A stretch of 64,000 bases of DNA from Lacrimispora saccharolytica. Lineage in GTDB: Bacteria; Bacillota; Clostridia; Lachnospirales; Lachnospiraceae. Position numbers and translations under genes: made by a program. The notes under the pieces are model-generated. The model searched no databases, was not told the origin of the DNA, and saw only the letters and a program-made list of their open reading frames with translations. Within the stretch, counting starts at the first letter, position 1; the number at the start of each line of letters is the position of its first letter. Positions 17,370-24,574 of the stretch are shown one piece after another. The DNA is taken from the NCBI GenBank assembly GCA_021531795.1, contig JADYUL010000007.1, positions 1 through 64,000 of the forward strand. Direction: 5' to 3'.

Positions 17370-18818
17370 ATGCAATTTACATCATTATCTTTTTTGATTT
17401 TTTTATTAATTATATATGTAGTTTACAATCTTGTGCCAAACCAATTCCGATACATAATACTCGCTATCGGCAGCACTGTGTTCTACTTCATTGGCTGCGG
17501 TAAATTACTTCTATTACTCTTTTCTATTGCACTAATAACATATATTGCAGGCAGACAATATACTAAGAAGTATACACCGCATATTTCAGTTACTTTACTG
17601 GTACTGATTCTGGCGGTATTCAAGTATTCAGGCTTTCTTTATGATACAATCATGTCAATTATGCAATTCTTTGGTGGAGTACCAAGCGAGAGGATGATAT
17701 CACTTGCTTTACCATTGGGAATATCATTCTATACCTTTGAAGCGATATCGTATATCATTGACTGTAGGAATGGCAAGATTGTTGCGGAACGCAATTTTTT
17801 ATATGTGTATACATACCTTGCCATGTTTCCGACAGTTGTGTCCGGTCCTATTGAGCGTGCGGGCAACATCATTCCTCAGCTTAAGCATCCCAAGTCGGTA
17901 GATCTTAACCGATTTATGAATGCGGTTATGCTAATCATGTGGGGATTTGCTCTTAAGCTACTGTTGGCAGACAGATTGGCTATATTTGTGGATAATGTCT
18001 ATAGCAACCCGGGGAATTATGCCGGAACAATAGTATTTTTTGCAACAATTTTCTATAGTTTTGAAATCTACGCCGATTTTGCCGGATATACCGCAATAGC
18101 AATTGGTGCGGGCTTGATGTTGGGGATTGACCTCAGTCCCAACTTCGATACCCCGTATTTGTCTTCGAACATCAGCGAATTTTGGCGCCGCTGGCACATC
18201 TCACTGTCATCTTGGCTTAGAGACTATCTGTATATTCCGCTTGGTGGTAACAGGAGAGGTGAGGCGCGCAAACTCCTTAATCTCGTAATTGTATTTACAA
18301 TAAGTGGATTATGGCATGGCGCTGCATGGACATTTGTGTTATGGGGACTTCTGCATGGACTTTATCAGGTGGTATCCAACGTGGCAAAAGTGCCCTTGAC
18401 TAAGGTAAAACAATTTTTTGTGGTAAATGGGTATTCTTCCTTTTATCATGTGCTTCAAGTAATTATAACCTTCCTCATGGTTAACTTTGCGTGGATCTTC
18501 TTTAGAGCAGATACATTTTCAAACGCAACCGATATAATAAAGGGCACTTTATCGGTTACACCCTGGGTTTTCTTAGATGGTTCCTTCCTTAATGTTGGAT
18601 TATCCAGACCTGATATGACGCTAATGCTTATTATGCTTGCTATACTGGTGATGACTGATATCTTGAACAGGCGCGGAATATATATTAGGAAGAGCATAAT
18701 TTGTCAGCCGTTGATTGTTAGGTGGGCAATCATGATATCTGTGATTATTATTATTGCAACCTGCGGTATTTGGGGACCGGGATATAGCGCAGGAAACTTT
18801 ATCTATTCGGGATTCTAA
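17370..18818 (+). CDS. MBOAT O-acyltransferase, DltB/AlgI-like (pair 1)
   Basis: The 482-residue protein has about eleven membrane helices. It carries MBOAT hallmarks: 'PLGISFYTFEAISYIID', 'SEFWRRWHISLSSWLRDYLY', 'PLGGNR', and the catalytic histidine region 'SGLWHGAAWTFVLWGLLHG'. DltB and AlgI pass acyl groups through the membrane to a partner that O-acylates D-alanyl-teichoic acid or alginate respectively. Ten bases after its stop begins an SGNH-like extracytoplasmic partner, giving a complete transfer pair. This is the first of three such pairs in the window. The acyl group is probably acetyl, by family frequency, but this is inference. Confidence 0.92.
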   Translation: MQFTSLSFLIFLLIIYVVYNLVPNQFRYIILAIGSTVFYFIGCGKLLLLLFSIALITYIAGRQYTKKYTPHISVTLLVLILAVFKYSGFLYDTIMSIMQFFGGVPSERMISLALPLGISFYTFEAISYIIDCRNGKIVAERNFLYVYTYLAMFPTVVSGPIERAGNIIPQLKHPKSVDLNRFMNAVMLIMWGFALKLLLADRLAIFVDNVYSNPGNYAGTIVFFATIFYSFEIYADFAGYTAIAIGAGLMLGIDLSPNFDTPYLSSNISEFWRRWHISLSSWLRDYLYIPLGGNRRGEARKLLNLVIVFTISGLWHGAAWTFVLWGLLHGLYQVVSNVAKVPLTKVKQFFVVNGYSSFYHVLQVIITFLMVNFAWIFFRADTFSNATDIIKGTLSVTPWVFLDGSFLNVGLSRPDMTLMLIMLAILVMTDILNRRGIYIRKSIICQPLIVRWAIMISVIIIIATCGIWGPGYSAGNFIYSGF

Positions 18819-18827
18819 GGGAGAGAT

Positions 18828-20327
18828 ATGAACAGAAAACTGATTATTACGATAAAAGTGATACTGTTTACCGTTATTCTGGGTATGGCTTTGTTAACAG
18901 TAGCCAAGATTGTTGAGAATAAATCCGGATATGAGAAGAATTCACAGTTCTTTACTGAGGCTAATCGGAATCATTTGGATATGCTTTTCTTTGGAACCTC
19001 ACATGTAATTAATGGAATCAATCCGGTACAGTTATACCAGGAGACCGGCTTTACTTCTTATAACCTCGGAGGATTTGGAAGTCCTATAATCTCAACTTAT
19101 TGGCAGATAATGATGGCTCTGGAAGAGTGTCAGCCGAAATTGGTTGTTGTTGACTCATATATGCTCGAGAATGATGTCAGGTATCAGGATGATGAGGAGG
19201 CCAATGCTGACTTTGATATGCAGCATCTGGCTATGGACGCATACCCATTGTCATTTACTAAGATAAAAGCATGTCGGGATTTGTTTGAGAGCAAAGATGT
19301 TCAGAGACAATTCCTCTTTAACTACATAACATATCATGACAGGTGGAAGGAACTTAATTCGAACGACTGGCAAAGGATTATGGGCAAGTCTCCGGTGAAT
19401 AAACTGATGGGAGCGGATATTTTATACTCACTTCACGCCGATCCGTATACATATATGCCTAATCCTGAATATGACAGGTTGCCGGATGAGACTATTGGAA
19501 CAGAATATCTCAAGAAAATAATAACAGACTGTCATGCGAAGGGTGTTGGAGTATTGGTTGTTACGCTTCCCTTCAACGCACAGGAAGCTGATCAAAGAGC
19601 AAATGGAACTGCAGCAGAGATTTGTGCCGAATACGGTGTTCCCTATCTTAATATGCTTGCAATACCGGATTTTATGGATGTCAATATTGACTTAAGTGAT
19701 TCGGGACATCTTAATATTATTGGGATGCATAAGGTGACATCATATCTGGGCCAGTGGCTTATTGATACTACCATTGCGGAACAGATAGGAATGACGGACC
19801 ATCGTAATGATCCTGAATATGATAATTGGAATCAAGCTGTTGCGGATTATGAGAACCAGGTTCAGAGCATGTCTATTCGCCAGAAAGACCTTTATTCTCA
19901 GCTTATGATGCTGTCGCTTACGGATAAAGATTTTATAATAAAGATTAATGGGGCTAGTGAAGTTTTTTCTGACAGAATAATGGTTCAGTTGATAAAGAAT
20001 TTGTGGCCTGAGTGTAGTATAGATATATCGGTTGCACAAAATATACCATATTTTCTCATAAAAAGTGGGGATATTATGGATGATTATGTGGGTCTTGGCG
20101 ATACCAGGCAGTGGGATACAACGATGGGCAGTATAGTGTATACACCTATAGCTGATATATACCAGACCTTGTATGTCAATGGAGATGAAGAAAACAATGT
20201 AATTTATGATGATGAGCACGCCTATGCCGACATTCAGATTCTTTTTCTTGGTCTGGAGAATGGTTCAGACTTTGAGTCTCACCAGTACTATACCTGCGAC
20301 CATTTCGAGTATGGGTATAGTGAATAG
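18828..20327 (+). CDS. DltD/AlgX-like SGNH-fold O-acyltransferase partner (pair 1)
   Basis: This 499-residue protein has one N-terminal membrane anchor (residues about 5-27) and a large extracytoplasmic domain. 'MLFFGTSHVINGINP' gives the serine of the SGNH block I (GTSH), 'YNLGGFGSP' block II, and 'DLSDSGHLNIIGMHKV' the D-x-x-H pair around residue 290. The C-terminal 190 residues after that are extra, perhaps a substrate-binding or structural domain. In this family the Ser-His-Asp triad takes an acyl group delivered by an MBOAT channel and places it on a surface polymer. The MBOAT gene lies 10 bases upstream and GGAGAG gives the ribosome site. Confidence 0.82.
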   Translation: MNRKLIITIKVILFTVILGMALLTVAKIVENKSGYEKNSQFFTEANRNHLDMLFFGTSHVINGINPVQLYQETGFTSYNLGGFGSPIISTYWQIMMALEECQPKLVVVDSYMLENDVRYQDDEEANADFDMQHLAMDAYPLSFTKIKACRDLFESKDVQRQFLFNYITYHDRWKELNSNDWQRIMGKSPVNKLMGADILYSLHADPYTYMPNPEYDRLPDETIGTEYLKKIITDCHAKGVGVLVVTLPFNAQEADQRANGTAAEICAEYGVPYLNMLAIPDFMDVNIDLSDSGHLNIIGMHKVTSYLGQWLIDTTIAEQIGMTDHRNDPEYDNWNQAVADYENQVQSMSIRQKDLYSQLMMLSLTDKDFIIKINGASEVFSDRIMVQLIKNLWPECSIDISVAQNIPYFLIKSGDIMDDYVGLGDTRQWDTTMGSIVYTPIADIYQTLYVNGDEENNVIYDDEHAYADIQILFLGLENGSDFESHQYYTCDHFEYGYSE

Positions 20328-20330
20328 ATG

Positions 20331-20359
20331 TTGTAAGTGTTGTTATTCTTTGATAGAAT
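20331..20359 (+). promoter_or_regulatory. sigma-A-like promoter for the 87-residue protein
   Basis: TTGTAA (20331-20336), a 17-base spacer and TAGAAT (20354-20359) with a TG dinucleotide one base before it form a plausible promoter with extended -10. Transcription would start near 20366 and the leader holds AAGGAG before the ATG at 20392. With the terminator at 20665 it makes the small gene a separate transcription unit. Confidence 0.45.
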
Positions 20360-20391
20360 AGGCGAGTGGATTTTCAAAAAGGAGACAAGAA

Positions 20392-20655
20392 ATGAACAAA
20401 GTATTTAGCGTTGTCAAGTTTACATATTTTTATGTTGCGAGTTTGTTCCTGTTTTCAACAGTAGCATTTGCATATATTGACCCTTCAGCTGTAACTTATG
20501 TGATTCAGGCAGTGGCAGGGGCAGTAATTGCCATTGGTGCACTGATTACAGTGTTCAGACATAAGATCATTGCTTTTTTTAAGAAGGGTAATAAAGATGA
20601 AGCGAAGAAAGAGATTCATGTGATAGAAGATGAACCTCAGGATAGTAATAAATAG
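20392..20655 (+). CDS. small membrane protein, 87 residues
   Basis: An N-terminal signal-like helix (residues about 8-28, 'SLFLFSTVAFA') is followed by 'YIDPSAVTYVIQAVAGAVIAIGALI', a second hydrophobic helix with small residues, and a charged Lys/Glu-rich cytoplasmic-type tail. I do not know a defined function; similar short 'IDPSA' proteins recur near surface-glycan phosphotransferase genes in Clostridia, from memory. AAGGAG sits 7 bases before the ATG. It has its own candidate promoter and a terminator right after its stop, so it may be made in excess of the following YidC-like/TagF-like fusion. Because its neighbour carries an insertase-like domain, it might be a client or a subunit of that protein; this is inference. 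Confidence 0.7.
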   Translation: MNKVFSVVKFTYFYVASLFLFSTVAFAYIDPSAVTYVIQAVAGAVIAIGALITVFRHKIIAFFKKGNKDEAKKEIHVIEDEPQDSNK

Positions 20656-20664
20656 TAAGCTTTT

Positions 20665-20689
20665 AGCCGAACCACAGGTTCGGCTTTAA
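20665..20689 (+). terminator. intrinsic terminator/attenuator after the 87-residue gene
   Basis: AGCCGAACC (20665-20673) and GGTTCGGCT (20677-20685) form a perfect 9-bp GC-rich stem with a 3-base loop, followed by TTAAT. The short T-tract suggests partial termination, so some transcripts may read on into the fusion gene. Confidence 0.65.
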
Positions 20690-20715
20690 TGCTATTTAAG
20701 GAAACGGAGATATAT

Positions 20716-22593
20716 ATGCTTGCTGCTATTGGTGAGTTTTTTGCTCTTCTTATGAAGGGCTGTTATAGTATTATCCCCAATTATGGATGGGCTATTATTT
20801 TGTTTACTTTGTTAAGTAAGATAATTCAGATTCCAATATCGGTAATGGTTCAGTACAATTCTATAAAGATGGTTAAGATGTATCCTGCCATGAACCATAT
20901 TAGGTCTACATACTTTGGCAACAGTGATATGATTCAGGAGGAGAATTATAAACTATACAAGAAAGAGAAATACCATCCAATGCTCGACTTGGTGCCGGTT
21001 GTAATTCAATTGGTTATTCTCATGGGAGTAGTGGAAGGACTTAAGGCTTTTGAAATAAGCGACACCATATTTGTGGGTATTGATCTTGGTCAGGTGCCGA
21101 TATACGCAGGTGGAATCACGATTCTGATTCCAATATTGGCTGCATTGTCGGCTTTGTTTATGTGTTACATTCAGAATCATGTTAATGTTCTTCAGTCGGA
21201 GCAGAATAGGATTAATCAGTACGGTACTCTCACAATATCAGTGGGATTGTCACTGTATCTGGGCTTCTTTGTAAGAGGTGGAGTGGGTTTATATTGGATA
21301 GCAGGCAATATTCTATCGGTTGTTCAACTGTTTGTTCTTAATGCTTGCATCAATCCAAAGAAATATATAGATTATGAAGCCCTTGAGAAGAGTAAGGAGG
21401 AACTTGATAAAGTGATTAGTCGCCAGTCAGCGACAAAGAGTAAGATGAATAAAGCTGAGAAAACCAGAGAGGCTCAGGATTATAGGCGCTTCTTTAAGTA
21501 TGGAACCAAACAGATTGTCTTCTATTCTGAAAAGAATGGTTTCTATAAATACTATAAGGATGTGATTGAGTATATACTAAGGAAGACAGATATTACCATC
21601 CACTATATTACAAGTGATATAAAAGACGAAGTGTTCGCACTAAGTTCGGATAACTTCAGAACTTACTTTATTACCGAGAATAAGCTTATTGTTCTCATGA
21701 TGAAGCTTGATACGGATATTATGGTAATGACAATGCCGGATCTTCAGAAGTATCAGATTAAGAGATCGCTTGTTAGGGATGATATTGAATATATTTACAT
21801 GGATCATGGCATAAACAGTCTCAATCTTGTACTAAGAAAGCATGCCATAGACCATTTTGATACCATCTTTACGGCAAATGATAATGTATACAATGAGATA
21901 AAAACCCAGGAGAAAGCATACAATCTTAAGCCCAAGACATTGGTTAAGTATGGCTATTGCTTAATTGATAATATGATTAAATCATACGAGGAGCAGGGCA
22001 CGGAGAAGCATGACAAGCCGGTAGTGCTGATAGCTCCTTCGTGGCAGCAGGATAATATCCTGGATATCTGTATAGAACCATTGCTTGATTCACTGCTTAC
22101 AGGCTCATACAAGGTTATTCTGAGACCTCATCCACAGTATATCAGGCATTGTAATGATAGGTTGAAACAGATAGAGGAGAAGTACGGAGAGAATGGTGAT
22201 TTTATTCTTCAAATGGACTTTTCATCTAATGCAACTGTTTTTAATGCGGATGTACTTATTACGGATTGGTCGGGAATAGCTTATGAATACTCTTTTGTAA
22301 CACTTAAGCCAACATTATTTATTGATACTCCAATGAAGATTATGAATCCGGATTATCAGGAGATAGATGTTGTTCCGTTTGATATTGAGATTAGAAACAA
22401 GATAGGTATTTCTATAAGTGTTAATAACGTTAATCAGGCATCTGAAACAGTTGATAAGCTCCTTAGCGATAATAGTTTCAGTAAAGGCAGCATGTTGGAC
22501 ATAAGAAACAAATATTTGTATAATGTCGGCACGAGCGCAGAGGTTGGCGCAAAATATATAATTAACAGATTGATAGAATATTCCAAGAGGTAG
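20716..22593 (+). CDS. fusion: YidC/Oxa1-like domain + CDP-glycerol phosphotransferase (TagF-like) domain
   Basis: Residues about 1-215 are YidC/Oxa1-like: 'YGWAIILFTLLSK' then a coiled hairpin with 'LYKKEKYHPM' and helices ending near 'NPKKYIDYEALEK'. The conserved groove arginine of YidC is replaced by lysine (K35). Residues about 260-620 resemble TagF-type CDP-glycerol:polyol phosphotransferases: 'MDHGINSLN' (H364), 'ILRPHPQY' (H472) and 'TDWSGIAYEYSFV'. TagF enzymes transfer glycerol phosphate from CDP-glycerol to a lipid-linked acceptor. The hydrophobic domain may simply anchor the transferase, or may insert a partner. The start at 20716 is chosen because GGAG (20706-20709) fits it and the earlier in-frame ATG (20689) touches the terminator. 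The next gene starts 4 bases after its stop. Confidence 0.85.
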   Translation: MLAAIGEFFALLMKGCYSIIPNYGWAIILFTLLSKIIQIPISVMVQYNSIKMVKMYPAMNHIRSTYFGNSDMIQEENYKLYKKEKYHPMLDLVPVVIQLVILMGVVEGLKAFEISDTIFVGIDLGQVPIYAGGITILIPILAALSALFMCYIQNHVNVLQSEQNRINQYGTLTISVGLSLYLGFFVRGGVGLYWIAGNILSVVQLFVLNACINPKKYIDYEALEKSKEELDKVISRQSATKSKMNKAEKTREAQDYRRFFKYGTKQIVFYSEKNGFYKYYKDVIEYILRKTDITIHYITSDIKDEVFALSSDNFRTYFITENKLIVLMMKLDTDIMVMTMPDLQKYQIKRSLVRDDIEYIYMDHGINSLNLVLRKHAIDHFDTIFTANDNVYNEIKTQEKAYNLKPKTLVKYGYCLIDNMIKSYEEQGTEKHDKPVVLIAPSWQQDNILDICIEPLLDSLLTGSYKVILRPHPQYIRHCNDRLKQIEEKYGENGDFILQMDFSSNATVFNADVLITDWSGIAYEYSFVTLKPTLFIDTPMKIMNPDYQEIDVVPFDIEIRNKIGISISVNNVNQASETVDKLLSDNSFSKGSMLDIRNKYLYNVGTSAEVGAKYIINRLIEYSKR

Positions 22594-22597
22594 AAAT

Positions 22598-24421
22598 ATG
22601 CAGGCAATAATTCTTGCTGCCGGTATGGGTAAGAGATTACAGGAATTAACTAAGAATAATACCAAATGTATGGTAAAGGTCAATGGGGAGACCCTGGCTG
22701 AAAGACTCCTTAGAATGCTTGATAGAAAGAACCTGTCAAGAATTGTAATTGTTGTAGGCTATGAAGGTGCGAAGTTAATAGACTACATTGCAACAATTGG
22801 AATAAACACTCCGATAGAATATATAGATAACCCCATCTATGACAAGACAAATAATATCTATTCTTTAGCATTAGCGAAGGATTATCTTGTGTCAGAAGAT
22901 ACACTTCTGTTTGAATCTGACTTAATATTTGAAGAGAGCTGTATTGACGCACTCCTGGAAGATCCGAGAGAAACACTTGCGCTTGTGGATAAATACAAGA
23001 GTTGGATGGATGGAACCTGCATGGTTTTGGATGAAGATGATTGTATTGTGGATTTTGTGCCAGGAAAGTATTTAGACTATAGTCTAAGGGATACATACTA
23101 CAAGACTGTCAATATATATAAGTTTAGTAAGCATTTCTCAAAGAATACGTATGTACCCTTTCTTGAAGCATACAAAAAGGCTATGGGTGTCAATGAATAC
23201 TATGAGTCTGTAATTAAACTTATTGCTATGCTTGATACTAAGGAAATCAGAGCTAAGAGATTAAACGGACAGATATGGTATGAGATAGATGATGTTCAGG
23301 ACTTAGATATAGCTGAGAGCTTGTTTCCAACTGATGATTCAAACAGGTATGACCTTATAATGAAGCGTTACGGAGGCTTCTGGAGATATCCGGCATTACT
23401 TGATTTTTGCTATCTGGTTAACCCTTATTACCCTAGCGAGCAGATGAAAAACGAGATGAAGGCAAGTTTTGATACTCTGCTAACAGAGTACCCGTCAGGA
23501 ATGGGAGTAAACAGTCTGCTCGCATCAAGAAACTTCGGAGTTCGACAGGAACATATAGTTGTTGGAAATGGTGCAGCTGAATTAATTAAAGGACTTATGG
23601 AAGCCAAGGACTGGGGAGTACTTGGTTTGGTTAGACCTACATTCGAAGAGTATCCGCATAGGTACACAGATGACAAATGTATTGAGTTTATATCGGGAAA
23701 CAGAGATTATTCTTACACTGCGGATGATATAATAAATCATTATCATGACAAGAACATCAATACCTTCCTGCTAATCAACCCGGACAATCCTTCGGGAAAC
23801 TATATAAACAGAGCCGGACTGGATAAACTTATTAGTTGGGCAAAGACCAAAGACATAAATTTGATTATTGATGAAAGCTTTGTTGATTTTGCAGATGAGG
23901 ATAATGCGAGTCTTATTTGTGAAGAGGTTATCACATCATATGAAAAGTTGTATGTGATGAAAAGCATATCAAAATCATATGGAGTGCCCGGAATCAGACT
24001 CGGAATATTAGTATCGGGTGATGCTGATATGATATCTTTACTCAAGAAAGATGTTGCAATTTGGAATATCAATTCTTTTGGTGAGTTCTTCATGCAGATA
24101 TACGAGAAGTATGAAAAAGTATATAAAGCTTCACTAATCGAGATAAGGGGTGCAAGAGAAAGGTTATTCAATAATCTGAGCAAGGTTGAGTACCTCAGGC
24201 CGATTCCTTCTCAGGCAAATTATATTATGTGTGAGGTAATATCAGGTTGTGCCAGGGATATATGTGAGAAAGCACTTAAGAAGAATATCCTCATAAAGGA
24301 CTTGTCAAGTAAGATGAATGGAGAACAATACATTAGAATTGCGGTAAGGAATGATGAGGATAATAAAGAGTTAATTAACACATTGACGCAAATTAGACGA
24401 TATTTCCCCAATAGTGTATAA
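22598..24421 (+). CDS. fusion: LicC-like nucleotidyltransferase + HisC/CobD-like PLP enzyme
   Basis: Residues 1-245 form a sugar-nucleotidyltransferase-fold domain: 'IILAAGMGKRLQELT', 'FESDLIFE' as metal site, and 'YEIDDVQDLDIAESLF' at its end, closest in style to LicC-type CTP:phosphocholine cytidylyltransferases. Residues about 255-605 are a fold-type I PLP enzyme like HisC and the threonine-phosphate decarboxylase CobD: 'NPDNPSG', 'DESFVDF', 'SISKSYGVPGIRLG' (PLP lysine K459) and 'IRIAVRN'. A reasonable reading is O-phospho-amino acid decarboxylation (phosphoserine to phosphoethanolamine or a relative) followed by CDP activation. Simple transamination is the alternative. The product would feed the TagF-like domain encoded 4 bases upstream. 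The last codons lie inside the terminator/promoter element. Confidence 0.85.
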   Translation: MQAIILAAGMGKRLQELTKNNTKCMVKVNGETLAERLLRMLDRKNLSRIVIVVGYEGAKLIDYIATIGINTPIEYIDNPIYDKTNNIYSLALAKDYLVSEDTLLFESDLIFEESCIDALLEDPRETLALVDKYKSWMDGTCMVLDEDDCIVDFVPGKYLDYSLRDTYYKTVNIYKFSKHFSKNTYVPFLEAYKKAMGVNEYYESVIKLIAMLDTKEIRAKRLNGQIWYEIDDVQDLDIAESLFPTDDSNRYDLIMKRYGGFWRYPALLDFCYLVNPYYPSEQMKNEMKASFDTLLTEYPSGMGVNSLLASRNFGVRQEHIVVGNGAAELIKGLMEAKDWGVLGLVRPTFEEYPHRYTDDKCIEFISGNRDYSYTADDIINHYHDKNINTFLLINPDNPSGNYINRAGLDKLISWAKTKDINLIIDESFVDFADEDNASLICEEVITSYEKLYVMKSISKSYGVPGIRLGILVSGDADMISLLKKDVAIWNINSFGEFFMQIYEKYEKVYKASLIEIRGARERLFNNLSKVEYLRPIPSQANYIMCEVISGCARDICEKALKKNILIKDLSSKMNGEQYIRIAVRNDEDNKELINTLTQIRRYFPNSV

Positions 24422-24439
24422 TCTATTGGGGAGATTTTT
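24394..24439 (+). promoter_or_regulatory. combined terminator and promoter element, copy 2
   Basis: TAGACG (24394-24399), a 17-base spacer and TATAAT (24417-24422) repeat the promoter of copy 1 with identical boxes and spacing. A 9-bp stem (24405-24413 with 24424-24432) and ATTTTT form an intrinsic terminator. The element overlaps the last eight codons of the upstream fusion gene. Downstream it now precedes only gene remnants and then the sulfatase-fold gene, so it probably drives that gene. Confidence 0.6.
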
Positions 24440-24441
24440 AT

Positions 24442-24510
24442 ATGAACACATTAAATAAGAAGAATAACTACATTCAGAATTATATGCTTATGGGAGCGCA
24501 GGATATATAA
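24442..24510 (+). pseudogene. 5' remnant of a WbaP/WcaJ-type transferase gene
   Basis: A 22-codon frame reads MNTLNKKNNYIQNYMLMGAQ..., close to the first residues of the initiating transferase at 11.6 kb (MNKKNKFIQTYVLL...). The upstream terminator/promoter element is shared as well, and the spacing to the ATG is similar. The rest of the gene is gone: the frame stops at TAA 24508 where similarity to a different gene begins. Confidence 0.6.
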
Positions 24511-24511
24511 T

Positions 24512-24574
24512 ATGGCATTGTTCTATATGGTCATGGTGGTGATGATGTCTGATGGGAGGCAAAGTGAGAAATGA
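24512..24574 (+). pseudogene. 3' remnant of a GT-C-like gene related to the one ending at 17339
   Basis: The 20-codon frame starting MALFYMVMVVM matches the end of the GT-C-like protein upstream (MALFYMAMIVML) and shares a 21-base identical block (24510-24530 with 17248-17268). Its stop overlaps the next ATG (ATGA at 24571), so it may still be translated as a leader that couples to the sulfatase-fold gene, whose GGGAGG ribosome site lies inside it. Confidence 0.6.

Noticed and set aside
20716-22593. Housekeeping YidC insertase
   Set aside because: The conserved groove arginine is lysine, a transferase domain is attached, and the usual rnpA/jag neighbours are missing.
24394-24574. Insertion sequence or integron-type element at the scar
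   Set aside because: No transposase, terminal inverted repeats or target duplication is visible. The shared sequence is explained by gene remnants plus a regulatory hairpin.
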